The position numbers and the translations under genes are program-made. Under the pieces are notes generated by a model. It was not told where the DNA came from and did not search any database. It saw nothing but the letters and a program-made list of their open reading frames with translations. Shown here piece after piece: positions 8,814 through 17,470 of a stretch of DNA of 52,872 nt. The DNA is from Mycobacterium asiaticum (GTDB taxonomy: Bacteria > Actinomycetota > Actinomycetes > Mycobacteriales > Mycobacteriaceae). Position 1 is the stretch's first letter. The number at the start of each line of letters is the position of its first letter. The stretch lies in the NCBI RefSeq assembly GCF_001668675.1, contig NZ_LZKQ01000337.1:1-52872 (forward strand), in the 5' to 3' direction.

Positions 8814-9839
8814 TCAACCACGTGATGCGGTGCGGAATCTCTCCCGGTAGGCCTTCGGAGAGACGCCGAGGTGGTCGACGAACACCCGCCGCAGGCTTTC
8901 TGCGCTGCCGAACCCGGACAGGCGTGCGGTGTCGGCCACCGTCCGCCCGGCGTCGAGCGCGGCGCGCGCGGCATCGACGCGCACCAACTCCACATAGCGG
9001 GCGGGGGTTGTCCCGAGCTCGGACTGGAAGAGCCGGGTCAGCTGCCGGGTACTCAACGAAGCCCGCGCCGCGAGCGAATTCACGCTGTGGTTGGCCGCCG
9101 GGTCGGCCGAGATCGCATCGGTGACCTTGCGCAGCGGAGACTCCGGCGGTGGGTCGGCCTCGACGAGCACCGAGAATTGCGACTGGCCGCCGGCCCGTTT
9201 GAGGTAGACGACCAGCCAGCGGGCCACGGCGCGAACCAGGTCGGTGCCGTGATCCGCTTCGACCAAGGCCAGGGCCAGGTCGATGCCGGCCGAGATTCCG
9301 GCTGAGGTGAAGATGTCGCCGTCGCGGACGAAGATCGCGTCCGGCTCGACGCTGATCTGCGGGAAGGCCCGAGCGAACAACCGGACATCGTGCCAATGCG
9401 TGGTCGCGCGTCGGCCGTTGAGCAGGCCGGCCTGCGCCAGGATGAACGAGCCGGTGCAGATCGAGGCCAGTCGCTTGGTGCGGCCCGCAACCGATCTGAC
9501 CGCCTCCACGAGGGCGGGGTCGATCGGCCGCCGGGGCAGGTGGTCGCTGCCGGCAACCAAGACGGTGTCGGCCGACTCGATCGCGGAGATGGCGTCGGTG
9601 ACGCCCAGCCGGGTGCCGATCGAGGTGATGACGTCGCTGCCGTCGACCGATGCGACCTTGAGCCGGTAGTCGGCGCCGAAGCGGTTGGCCTCGGCGAAGA
9701 CTTCGCCCGCACCCGCGACGTCCAGCATCGTTACGTCGTCGAAGACGACGATCACCACCTCCCGGTGACCTCCACTGCTGTGAGTTGCAGGACGCACCCG
9801 TCCATTTTGCTGGCTGCTGTCGCTTTTTGTGGGAATCAC
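8814..9839 (-). CDS. GlxA-type transcriptional regulator (DJ-1/PfpI domain + AraC HTH)
   Basis: A protein of 341 residues. Residues about 27-195 form a DJ-1/PfpI glutamine-amidotransferase-like sensor domain (VVIVVFDDVTMLDVAGAGEV; nucleophile-elbow region SICTGSFILAQAGLL with Cys). Residues about 235-335 form an AraC-type double HTH (LAARASLSTRQLTRLF and DTARLSGFGSAESLRRVF). The longest start is GTG at 9839 with no visible ribosome site. A GTG at 9758, with GGAGG upstream, would begin at VVIVVF where homologues begin, so the first 27 residues may be spurious. It diverges from the HD-domain gene; a perfect inverted repeat lies between them. A decayed relative lies at 5605-5890. Confidence 0.88.
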   Translation of the reverse strand: MIPTKSDSSQQNGRVRPATHSSGGHREVVIVVFDDVTMLDVAGAGEVFAEANRFGADYRLKVASVDGSDVITSIGTRLGVTDAISAIESADTVLVAGSDHLPRRPIDPALVEAVRSVAGRTKRLASICTGSFILAQAGLLNGRRATTHWHDVRLFARAFPQISVEPDAIFVRDGDIFTSAGISAGIDLALALVEADHGTDLVRAVARWLVVYLKRAGGQSQFSVLVEADPPPESPLRKVTDAISADPAANHSVNSLAARASLSTRQLTRLFQSELGTTPARYVELVRVDAARAALDAGRTVADTARLSGFGSAESLRRVFVDHLGVSPKAYRERFRTASRG

Positions 9840-9856
9840 GGCAGAAACGCCGCGGT

Positions 9857-9874
9857 CGGATGCGGGTGCATCCG
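9857..9874. promoter_or_regulatory. Perfect 7-bp inverted repeat, candidate operator
   Basis: CGGATGC, GGGT, GCATCCG: two seven-base arms that are exact reverse complements around a four-base centre. It lies in the 68-base space between the divergent GlxA-type regulator and the HD-domain gene, 34 bases before the latter's start codon. It could bind the regulator and control both directions. An RNA hairpin in the HD gene leader is the alternative. No function is shown. Confidence 0.45.
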
Positions 9875-9907
9875 CTCACACTGAGCACACCAACCGAGGA
9901 GGAACCC

Positions 9908-10558
9908 ATGACCACTCACTCGATCGAAGCCGTAGCCGGCATCATCATCCCCGACACACCACTGGTCCGCGAAGTAACCGAATACATCCGTGACGTCGAA
10001 GACGATCTGCTCTTCGACCACTCCCGGCGGGTGTTTCTGTTCGGCGCGCTGCACGGCCGTCGGCTGGGTCTGCAGCCCAACCTGGAGTTGCTTTACGTCG
10101 GCGCCATGTTTCACGACATCGGCCTCACGCCGCGCTACCGGACGTCGATGTTGCGCTTCGAGGTCGACGGCGCCAATGCCGCGCGCGACTTCCTGCTGGA
10201 GCGTGGTTACGACCCGTCCGACGCGGAGAAAGTGTGGCTGGGCATCGCATTGCACACGACACCGGGGGTGCCGGAATTCTTGGACCCCGAAATCGCTTTG
10301 GTGACGGCCGGTGTCGAGACCGACGTGCTGGGCATGGGCCGCGAGGACCTGGTACCCGAGGCGCTGGACGCGGTGACAACGGCCCACCCGCGACCGGACT
10401 TCAAGAATCGCATCATCGCGGCGTTCAACCAGGGCATGAAGCACCGCCCGGACAGCACGTTCGGCACCATGAACGACGACGTGCTCGCGCACTTCGACCC
10501 GAACTTCAAGCGGGCGAACTTCGTCGACATCATCCGCAACAACAGCTGGCCCGAGTAG
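9908..10558 (+). CDS. HD-domain protein, cyanamide-hydratase-like
   Basis: A protein of 216 residues. HD-superfamily metal ligands are visible: His38 (FDHSRRVF), His69-Asp70 (GAMFHDIGL) and His116 (ALHTTPG). The opening IPDTPLVREVTEYIRD and the overall pattern resemble the cyanamide hydratase / Ddi2-like branch, which hydrates small nitrile-like molecules to ureas; this assignment is from memory and moderate. The start ATG at 9908 is chosen over an upstream in-frame ATG at 9785 because GAGGAGG lies just before it and the extra 41 residues have no family character. It is followed after 15 bases by the nitroreductase, probably one transcript, and is likely controlled by the divergent GlxA-type regulator. 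Confidence 0.82.
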   Translation: MTTHSIEAVAGIIIPDTPLVREVTEYIRDVEDDLLFDHSRRVFLFGALHGRRLGLQPNLELLYVGAMFHDIGLTPRYRTSMLRFEVDGANAARDFLLERGYDPSDAEKVWLGIALHTTPGVPEFLDPEIALVTAGVETDVLGMGREDLVPEALDAVTTAHPRPDFKNRIIAAFNQGMKHRPDSTFGTMNDDVLAHFDPNFKRANFVDIIRNNSWPE

Positions 10559-10573
10559 GGGAAGGAGTGACCG

Positions 10574-11278
10574 ATGGATGTCTACGAGGCGCTGTACACG
10601 ACCAGAATGATGCGCCGGTTGCGTCCGGACCCGATCCCGTTGGACACCCAGGCGCGGATCCTCGATGCGGCCGTTCGCGCGCCGAACGGCGGTAACACCC
10701 AACGCTGGCACTTCGTGGCGGTGGATGACCCGAAACTGAAAGGTGAGTTCGCTCAATTGTTCCGGCAGGCCCGCGCGCTGGAATATGAGAAGTTCAGCAG
10801 CGGGACGGGACCAATGGCAGTGGCGGCCCCCGGCGTGGACGCAGCCGCGCACGCCGAAAATATGCGCCGGATCAAGGGTTCGGGGAACTACCTCGCCGAC
10901 CACTTCGAAGAGATTCCGTTGTTGCTCTTTGTCTTCGCGATCGACGATCTCGGTGGCGCCAACATCTATCCGGCGATCTGGAGCGCGCTGCTCGCCGCGC
11001 GCGCCGAGGGAGTCGGCGGCGTCATGACCATGGTGCTGCGCAATTGCGAGGACCAGGTCAACGAGTTGCTGGGCGTGCCGGTCGCCGAGGGCTGGAAGAT
11101 GTCGGCCATGCTGGCCCTGGGCTACCCGCGGGGACGGTGGGGTGTTGCAGCCAACCGGCTTCCGGTACAGGAGGTTTCGTCCCGGAACCACTGGGATGCA
11201 CCGTTCGGTGTCGAGGTGCCGCAACCGTTGTGGCCGCCTGCGGATGGCCCTGACACGGTCCTGTCGGCCGTGGGATAG
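10574..11278 (+). CDS. Nitroreductase family protein
   Basis: A protein of 234 residues and usual nitroreductase length. The opening (DVYEALYTTRMMRRLRPDPI, then AAVRAPNGGNTQRWHFVAV) is the FMN-binding signature of the family. The middle (YPAIWSALLAARAEGVGGVM) and the end segment (GYPRGRWG) also fit. Such enzymes reduce nitro groups or quinones with NAD(P)H, or act as flavin-dependent dehydrogenases. The start ATG at 10574 has GGGGAAGGAG upstream. It sits 15 bases after the HD gene and converges on the alpha/beta hydrolase gene. The link to the hydroxylaminobenzene-mutase-like gene 6 kb away is suggestive only. Confidence 0.88.
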   Translation: MDVYEALYTTRMMRRLRPDPIPLDTQARILDAAVRAPNGGNTQRWHFVAVDDPKLKGEFAQLFRQARALEYEKFSSGTGPMAVAAPGVDAAAHAENMRRIKGSGNYLADHFEEIPLLLFVFAIDDLGGANIYPAIWSALLAARAEGVGGVMTMVLRNCEDQVNELLGVPVAEGWKMSAMLALGYPRGRWGVAANRLPVQEVSSRNHWDAPFGVEVPQPLWPPADGPDTVLSAVG

Positions 11279-11296
11279 TCTTTCACGCACCGCTTT

Positions 11297-12006
11297 TCAG
11301 GCCGCCAGGATCGCTTCGGCGATCGCGTCCGGATGGGTCAGCATGGCGTTGTGGGTGCCCGGCACCGGGATCGGTGGCACGTTGAGCCGGGCCGCGAACT
11401 CAGCCGCCGGCCACTGCAACGCCCGATCGCACTCGCTGGCGAGATAGGCGACGGGAATGCCCAGGGTTGCCGCATCGATGTCGAGGGCGTCGGTGAAGTA
11501 GTGACCGGGTTGCGGCGTGAGCAGGTCGGCCACCAGGCGCTGCAGTTCGGGCGCAACGCCTTGCATGAACGCCCGTTGCACGTCTTCGAGGGTGGCCGGG
11601 ATGGAGCCCGTCGGCGATTCGGCGATCAACCGCAAATTGTGCATGCGCAGTTCCGGTGGGTCGTCGTCCACCAGGCTTCTGCCCCGGATCGGTATCTGCG
11701 CATTGAGGTACACGATTTTGCGGACTCGGCCGGCGAGTAGCGGCACCGCCCCGGTGGCGGGATAGCCACCCCAGCTATGGGCGACAAGGACCACATTGTC
11801 GGACGGCAGACGCCGGACTTCGCGGACGATGTGATCGACCGCATCGCCGAGCCGGCGCGTCGAGGGATCATCCCCGTCGTTGAGGCCGGGAAGCGTCAGA
11901 GTGACCGCCCGATGCCCCTGCGCGCGAAGCCGTTTGGCCACCGGCTGCCAGGACCCCCCCCATGCCAACTGCCCGGCACCAGGACGTAGTTAGCTGGCGC
12001 GTTCAC
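11297..12006 (-). CDS. Alpha/beta hydrolase, frameshifted in a homopolymer tract
   Basis: The open frame from 11968 down gives 223 residues with an alpha/beta-hydrolase core: nucleophile elbow VLVAHSWGG with Ser, and VPGTHNAML with the catalytic His. That frame starts inside the fold. The missing N-terminus (GTG at 12006, NAPANYVLVPGSWHGG) lies in the next frame and overlaps the stop of the aldehyde dehydrogenase gene as GTGA. The two frames meet in a run of eight C on the plus strand (11954-11961; G8 in the gene). Nine G would restore the family spacing from W-H-G to W. So the gene is either broken, phase-variable or miscalled by one base. A TTG at 11968 is the only start for the short form. 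Confidence 0.75.
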
Positions 12007-13448
12007 TGTGCTGCAGCGGCGCCGGCCGCATTGAAGATGGACTTGGTCGTCTGGTAGGCGGCCAAACCCTCGGGCCCGAGTTCACGGCCGAAGCCGCTGG
12101 CCTTGATGCCGCCGAATGGGGAACCCAGGTCGGGCTGATACATGTTGATGCCGATGGTTCCCGTCTGGACGGCACCGGCCACCAACGTCGCCCGCACCTC
12201 GTCGGAGGACCACACGCTGCCCGCGAGACCGAATTCGGAGTCGTTGGCGATGTCGATCGCGTCGCGGTCTGAGTCGTAAGGTATGACCGACAACACCGGC
12301 CCGAAGATCTCGTCACGGGCTATTCGCGCCGAATTGTGCACGGCGGCAAACACCGTCGGCGCCACATACCAGCCGCGGCGGCAACCAGCCGGCACACCGC
12401 CGCCCGCGACGATTTGGGCGCCCTCGGCCTTGCCGATCTCGATGTAGTTCAAAACCCGGTGCCGCTGACGGGAACTGACCAGCGGTCCGATCTCGACGCT
12501 CTCGTCGAGCGGGTTCCCGACGACCAGATCGTCGGCCATCGTGGCCAACGCGTCGACGAACTCGCCGTAGCGACTGCGCGGCGCGAGAATGCGTGTGCTG
12601 GCATAACACAACTGGCCGTTGTTTCCGAAGGACACCGTCCGCAAGCCTCGGATGGTGGGTTCCAATTCGGCGTCGTCGAGGATGATGGCGGCAGATTTCC
12701 CGCCCAGTTCCATGGTTGTCGGCCGGACGAGTTGTCCGCAGGTCTGCCCGATCAGCCGTCCGGTGTCCGTCGATCCGGTGAACGCCACCTTGTCAACGTC
12801 GCGGTGGGCTACCAGGTACGCACCGACCTCACGTCCGCCGGGAACCACGTTGAGAACTCCGGGCGGTAACCCCGCCACTTCGGCTGCCCGTGCGATCGCC
12901 AGCGCATCCAGCGCCGTCTCGGGGGCCGGTTTGAAGACCACGGTGCAACCGGCGGCCAGGGCCGGGGCCAGCTTCATCGTTGCCAGGAGTTGGGGCACAT
13001 TCCATGGGACGATGGCGGCCACCACGCCGATCGGCTCGCGCCGCACCAGGGTGTGCCCGACCGGACTTGGCCTGAATTCCTCGATGTCGAGGGTGTCTAT
13101 CAGTCCGGCGTAGTAGCGGAAAATCACCGTCGGCAGGAACCCGTTCGCCTGACGGGAGTACGCGATGGGTGCGCCCGTCTCTCGAGTGCACACCTCACTC
13201 GTATGGGCCGCTTGCTCTTCGAGCGCGTCGGCCAGCCTGTAGAGAGCTTTGGCACGGTCGGTGGGCGGAGTCGAGCGCCAATCGGGCAGCGCACGTCGGG
13301 CCGCGTCCACGGCGTCGTCGACGTTGCCGCGAGTCGCGCTGGCTCCCAGTCCCAGGACTGATTCCGTCGCAGCTTCCAGCACCGGCTGAACGTCGTCGGC
13401 GTCGCGGAATTTCCCGTCAGCAAAGAACTTTCCCTCAATCAAGTCCAC
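12003..13448 (-). CDS. Aldehyde dehydrogenase (NAD(P)+-dependent)
   Basis: A protein of 481 residues, typical of the ALDH superfamily. Seen are the NAD-binding segment VPWNVP, the FTGSTDTG loop, the catalytic Glu247 in MELGGKSA and the catalytic Cys281 in NNGQLCYASTR, so the enzyme looks active. It oxidises an aldehyde to the acid; the substrate is unknown. I place the start at GTG 13448 because GAAAGGA lies five bases before it; a GTG at 13469 would add seven residues but has no spaced ribosome site. The stop overlaps the start of the hydrolase gene by four bases (GTGA), so the two are translationally coupled. It diverges from the AraC gene. Confidence 0.92.
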   Translation of the reverse strand: MDLIEGKFFADGKFRDADDVQPVLEAATESVLGLGASATRGNVDDAVDAARRALPDWRSTPPTDRAKALYRLADALEEQAAHTSEVCTRETGAPIAYSRQANGFLPTVIFRYYAGLIDTLDIEEFRPSPVGHTLVRREPIGVVAAIVPWNVPQLLATMKLAPALAAGCTVVFKPAPETALDALAIARAAEVAGLPPGVLNVVPGGREVGAYLVAHRDVDKVAFTGSTDTGRLIGQTCGQLVRPTTMELGGKSAAIILDDAELEPTIRGLRTVSFGNNGQLCYASTRILAPRSRYGEFVDALATMADDLVVGNPLDESVEIGPLVSSRQRHRVLNYIEIGKAEGAQIVAGGGVPAGCRRGWYVAPTVFAAVHNSARIARDEIFGPVLSVIPYDSDRDAIDIANDSEFGLAGSVWSSDEVRATLVAGAVQTGTIGINMYQPDLGSPFGGIKASGFGRELGPEGLAAYQTTKSIFNAAGAAAAQ

Positions 13449-13539
13449 TGCAATCCTTTCGTCGGTCACCCTTCTACCGCAGTCGCGTCACCCGGCGCGT
13501 GTCTGTGGTGGGTGTCCTGTACACGCAGCGCGCACCGAT

Positions 13540-14583
13540 TTGACGTGTCGCTATCTGAGGGAAAGCTGTCGCAATGCCCGGCCACCCCGAATCACCACCG
13601 ACCCCAAACTGGCACTTGTGATTTCGCGATCATTCACGCATTCCTCGTGCACCCATACGGCAACCGCGGCCCCCGACAACATCGCGGGCGCCGTGGGGTT
13701 TGCACCCCACAAGCGCATCACATCTGCGAGCCATGGTGTGTCGGCGGCGATCTGGCGCTTTCACGGCGATTCGGTCTACGAATTGCGGGGACCGGCCCGG
13801 GACGGCATCGACCTGGTATCCCTTGCGCTCAGTGGCAACCATCACCACACCTACTTCGCGAACGGCCGGAAGAAGTGGAGCCGCCCGCATCCGCCCTTCC
13901 ACATGAATCTGGTTGCGGCCGGAGAGTATCCCAGAGGCATATTCAGATCCCAACGTCCGTTCAGCTACCTGCACGTGTACCTGCCGCACAGGCTGGTAGA
14001 ACGCGTCGCCGCGGAGAGCGGTGTGATGAGAGCAGCCGGTTCTGTTGCCCTCATCGACCCGATGTGTTCGCGCGATCCGTTCGTGGAGCACATCGGCCGT
14101 CAGATCGTTCGCGAAATGAGCTACCCGGACGCCTATTCGGCTATGACAATCGACCTGCTCGCCCAGCATCTGGTCATCCGCCTGATCCGGGAGCATTCCA
14201 GCCTTTCGGGCTCGATTCCGAGAGGCGGCAGAAGTGTTGCGGGTTACCGTGATTGGCGGCTGAAACGCCTGGTTGACTACCTCGACGCCCACCTGTCCGA
14301 TGATGTCGTCCTTGACGACCTTGCCGAACTGGTGGGACTTTCGGCGGCACGCGTCGCGACCCTGTTTCGTGAGGGCATGGGGGAGCCGCCCCATTGGTGG
14401 TTGATGAACCGCCGGGTCGCCAAGGCGTGTGAGCTGCTGGGCAATCCCGCCTTGAGTATCGGCGAGATCGCACGGCAGTGCGGTTTCGCCAGTCCGCAAC
14501 ATCTGGCCACCGTGATGCGCCGTCTGCTCGCGACCACACCCACCGAATTTCGGGTGAACAAGCTTGGAGCACAGAGTGTCTGA
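13540..14583 (+). CDS. AraC family transcriptional regulator
   Basis: A protein of up to 347 residues. The C-terminal AraC double HTH is clear at about 235-335 (LDDLAELVGLSAARVATLF; IGEIARQCGFASPQHLATVMRRL). The N-terminal part (about 60-200) is an AraC-type effector domain without recognisable residues. The start is uncertain: TTG at 13540 is the longest, GTG at 13618 is the next good one; neither has a ribosome site, and the first 40 residues look unlike protein. Its stop overlaps the start of the FAD oxidoreductase gene by eight bases, so it probably leads that operon and may control both it and the divergent aldehyde dehydrogenase. Confidence 0.82.
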   Translation: MTCRYLRESCRNARPPRITTDPKLALVISRSFTHSSCTHTATAAPDNIAGAVGFAPHKRITSASHGVSAAIWRFHGDSVYELRGPARDGIDLVSLALSGNHHHTYFANGRKKWSRPHPPFHMNLVAAGEYPRGIFRSQRPFSYLHVYLPHRLVERVAAESGVMRAAGSVALIDPMCSRDPFVEHIGRQIVREMSYPDAYSAMTIDLLAQHLVIRLIREHSSLSGSIPRGGRSVAGYRDWRLKRLVDYLDAHLSDDVVLDDLAELVGLSAARVATLFREGMGEPPHWWLMNRRVAKACELLGNPALSIGEIARQCGFASPQHLATVMRRLLATTPTEFRVNKLGAQSV

Positions 14584-15907
14584 ATCGAAAGGTAATGCGG
14601 TAGTACTTGGCGCCGGTATCGCGGGGCTGCTGGCCGCGCGGGTACTCGCCGATTTCTACCGAGACGTGATCGTCGTCGAACGTGATGCCTTGCCCAATGG
14701 CCCGTTGAACCGTCGGGGAGTGCCACAGGGTGGGTTGCCGCACATCCCCGCGGCACGCGCCACCCAAACGATGGAAAAGTTGTTCCCAGGCTTCCTTGCC
14801 GACCTGGTTGCCGGCGGTGCGCGGGTCTGGGACGACGGTGATCTGTCGCGGCTTTGCATGAATTTCGGCGGGCAGCAACTGTTGCGGTCCGGCAACATTC
14901 CGGACCCGGAGTCGATCGTCGTCCACTACGCGCACCGGCCGTTTCTTGAATGGCGGTTGCGTCGCCATGTGCAGGCCATTCCCAACGTGACGTTCACCGA
15001 GGCTCACGATGCGGTGCGGCTGACGTCGACCGGCGAGCGTGGTCGCGTGACCGGTGTGGTATTGGCGCGGCGCGAGTCCGGTGCGGAAAGAACCCTTGCG
15101 TCCGACCTGGTGGTGGATGCCACCGGACGCGGGTCGCGTACGCCAATTTTTCTGGAGCAGATGGGCTATCGTCGTCCGCCCGAGGATGAACTGAAGGTGC
15201 ACGTCACTTACTCGGGTCTGCCGGTCCATGTCCCACCCGGCAAATTGCAAGAGAATATGACCCTCACCGCGGCCGAGCCCCACCGCCCAATGGCTTTCGC
15301 GATGTTCACCGGCGAGAACGACAACTACATGCTGGCGGTGCAGACGCTGGCAGGGCGTCCGGCGCCCAGGGATCGAGCGGCGTTGTTCGATTGCCTGACC
15401 GATGTCGCGCCACCACACGTGCTGGCGGCGGCGCGGTCCGCGGAGCCTCTTGCCGACGTCATGCAGTACAAGTTCCCGGCGAACCGGTGGCGACGCTACG
15501 ACAAGTTGGACCACCGGCCGGATGGCTTGATCGTGATGGGCGACGCGATGTGCACCTTCAATCCGCTCTACGGCCAGGGCATGTCGATCGCCGCTATCGA
15601 GGCGATGATTCTGCGCGACTGTCTGCGCGACGGCGGTGAGGACCTGCCGCGGCGATTCTTCCGTCGCGCCGCGAAAGAGGTCGGCGTGGCTTGGCGGATG
15701 GCGGTGAGTTCTGACCTTGCGTTGCCGCAGATAGCGGGAAAGCGCACCGCATCAGTTCGGTTCCGCAACGCATTCGTGGACCGTATCGTCACTGCGGCCC
15801 ATACCGATCCGCTGATGGTTCAGCGTTTCCTGCATCTGATGAACATGGTTGGTCCCCGTGGACCGCTGACTCTCGCATCAACGCTGCTGCGCACCGCCAT
15901 TCGATGA
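14576..15907 (+). CDS. FAD-dependent oxidoreductase (aromatic hydroxylase / geranylgeranyl reductase fold)
   Basis: A protein of 443 residues. The N-terminal FAD motif AVVLGAGIAGLLAARVLAD and VVERD (end of the second strand) are intact. DLVVDATGRGSR and the GD motif LIVMGDAMCTFNPLYGQGMS place it in the class A flavoprotein monooxygenase / reductase superfamily. The substrate is unknown. The start GTG at 14576 has GGAG seven bases upstream and overlaps the AraC stop; TTG at 14564 is the longer alternative. The stop TGA is followed after 11 bases by the methyltransferase start. Position in the operon with methyltransferase, UbiX and UbiD relatives suggests hydroxylation or reduction of an aromatic or polyketide-like compound. 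Confidence 0.85.
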   Translation: MSESKGNAVVLGAGIAGLLAARVLADFYRDVIVVERDALPNGPLNRRGVPQGGLPHIPAARATQTMEKLFPGFLADLVAGGARVWDDGDLSRLCMNFGGQQLLRSGNIPDPESIVVHYAHRPFLEWRLRRHVQAIPNVTFTEAHDAVRLTSTGERGRVTGVVLARRESGAERTLASDLVVDATGRGSRTPIFLEQMGYRRPPEDELKVHVTYSGLPVHVPPGKLQENMTLTAAEPHRPMAFAMFTGENDNYMLAVQTLAGRPAPRDRAALFDCLTDVAPPHVLAAARSAEPLADVMQYKFPANRWRRYDKLDHRPDGLIVMGDAMCTFNPLYGQGMSIAAIEAMILRDCLRDGGEDLPRRFFRRAAKEVGVAWRMAVSSDLALPQIAGKRTASVRFRNAFVDRIVTAAHTDPLMVQRFLHLMNMVGPRGPLTLASTLLRTAIR

Positions 15908-15918
15908 GAAAGGGCAAC

Positions 15919-16824
15919 ATGGCACGAACCGAGAACGACACCTGGGATCTGGCGACGAGCGTGGGTGTGACAGCAACCATGGTCGCCGCGGCCAGGGCAG
16001 CGGCCAGCAGGCAGCCGAATCCGATCATCAGTGATCCCTATGCCGCACCGCTCGTCTGCGCCGCCGGTGTCGATTTTTTCGCCCGATTGGCACGCGGTGA
16101 CCTCGAGTATTCCGACCTCGGAAGCGCGTGGATCGCTGAATTTTTCGCGGTACGGGCGCACTTCTTTGACCAGTTTTTCCCGGCGTCGACGTCCGCCGGT
16201 ATCCAGCAGGCGGTGATCGTCGGATCGGGCCTGGATTCTCGCGTCTACCGGTTGGCGTGGCCGGCGGATGTTGTGGTCTACGAGATCGATCAACCCGCGG
16301 TGCTTGAGTTCAAGAGCTCCACGTTGGCCGGCCTCGGGGCACGTCCAGCGGCCGAATTGCGCACGGTAGCTGCCGATCTGCGCCAGGACTGGCCGGCGGC
16401 GCTGCGCGAGGCCGGCTTTGACAGCTCGAGGCCCAGCGCGTGGATGCTCGAGGGACTGATGATCGGCTATCTCCCCGGTGACGCGCAGAATCGGATGCTG
16501 GACGACATCACCGCGCTCAGCGCCCCGGGCAGCCGTCTGATCGCCGATCATTTGCCTCGCGGGGCCCAGTCCATCGGGGCCTTGATGGAGGCGCTCGGGG
16601 AAACCTGGCGGCAGTACGGCCTTGACGCCGACTTCAGCGGGCTGACGTACACGCATGAACGCAATGACGCAGAGGATTATTTGCAGACGCACGGGTGGGT
16701 CACCAGCTCAAGCGAATTGAGCGACCTGCTGCAGGCGGCAGGCGTGCCGGCCGGCGACATGGACACCAGTCCCAACGGGCAGGGCGCGATCAAGTATCTA
16801 CTCGCCGCGCGGACCGCCCGATGA
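15919..16824 (+). CDS. SAM-dependent methyltransferase, mycobacterial TIGR00027-type
   Basis: A protein of 301 residues of the family expanded in mycobacteria (putative S-adenosyl-methionine-dependent methyltransferase, about 300 residues). The opening ARTENDTWDLATSVGVTAT and NPIISDPYAAPLV are characteristic. The SAM-binding loop is VIVGSGLDSRVYRLAW, followed by VYEIDQPAVLEFK, where the acidic residue contacts SAM. The start ATG at 15919 is preferred over ATG at 15904 because homologues start with M-A-R-T-E and GAAAGG lies before it. It follows the FAD oxidoreductase by 11 bases and probably shares its transcript. The acceptor is unknown. Confidence 0.92.
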   Translation: MARTENDTWDLATSVGVTATMVAAARAAASRQPNPIISDPYAAPLVCAAGVDFFARLARGDLEYSDLGSAWIAEFFAVRAHFFDQFFPASTSAGIQQAVIVGSGLDSRVYRLAWPADVVVYEIDQPAVLEFKSSTLAGLGARPAAELRTVAADLRQDWPAALREAGFDSSRPSAWMLEGLMIGYLPGDAQNRMLDDITALSAPGSRLIADHLPRGAQSIGALMEALGETWRQYGLDADFSGLTYTHERNDAEDYLQTHGWVTSSSELSDLLQAAGVPAGDMDTSPNGQGAIKYLLAARTAR

Positions 16825-17027
16825 CTCAAAGTGTGGGAAACACGTCAGAACGGACTGAGTCGGTGAGCCGACGGGGAGCCCATGCTTGACGCATGAATCC
16901 GAAGTCCCGATCCGTACCGCGATGGTGTATCGCGGCCTCGTGCGGAAGCCTGTGGGCGACCGTGCTGGTGGGGCAGAACTCCGGCCCGCAAAGTGCGGCG
17001 CCACAGAGGCGCGAGGAGGAATGTCCC

Positions 17028-17465
17028 ATGACCGAGACGCAGCTGACGGGCCGGCGGTTGGTTTGGCATGGCATGTTGCTGTTCCTGATCGGCGTAGTGA
17101 CGGGGACCCAGCAGCGCCGCTTCACCAACATGCGCATGGCGCTTTCGGCGCACCTGGAAGGGGTGATGAACGGCACCTTCCTGATCGCGCTGGGCGCGAT
17201 CTGGACTCAGGTCAAGCTGCCGCCCAACCTCGGCCGAGCGGCCCGCTGGACAACGCTCTACGGCACCTACGGCAACTGGTTGTTCACCACACTTGGTGCG
17301 GCGCTCGGCACCGCAGCCGCCAATCCGACTCTGTCGCAAGGACATCACGGCAAACCGTGGCAGGAGCGACTGGTTCTGCTCGGGTTCCGGAGCATGCGTT
17401 ACGCATTTCTCACCGCGGTGCTGCTGATTGTTTCGGGCTTGACCCGTGGGCTGTCCAAGGAGTGA
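17028..17465 (+). CDS. Hydroxylaminobenzene-mutase-like membrane protein
   Basis: A protein of 145 residues with four hydrophobic segments (about 13-30, 47-66, 78-100, 118-140). The phrases RRFTNMRMALSAHLEGVMNG and LYGTYGNWLFTTL match my memory of HabA/HabB hydroxylaminobenzene mutases, small membrane proteins that convert hydroxylaminobenzene to 2-aminophenol in nitroarene degradation. I did not align it. The start ATG at 17028 has GAGGAGGA seven bases upstream; an in-frame ATG at 16893 would add 45 residues without a ribosome site. It is followed after five bases by the UbiX-like gene. The 203 bases before it, after the methyltransferase, show no gene. Confidence 0.68.
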   Translation: MTETQLTGRRLVWHGMLLFLIGVVTGTQQRRFTNMRMALSAHLEGVMNGTFLIALGAIWTQVKLPPNLGRAARWTTLYGTYGNWLFTTLGAALGTAAANPTLSQGHHGKPWQERLVLLGFRSMRYAFLTAVLLIVSGLTRGLSKE

Positions 17466-17470
17466 TCACA

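Noticed and set aside
9836..11290. 484-residue minus-strand ORF opposite the HD and nitroreductase genes
   Set aside because: Composition is antisense-like; both plus-strand genes have ribosome sites and intact motifs.
16886..17470. N-terminal extension of the UbiX-like protein
   Set aside because: It overlaps the mutase-like gene in another frame; ATG 17471 has a ribosome site and gives the canonical UbiX N-terminus.
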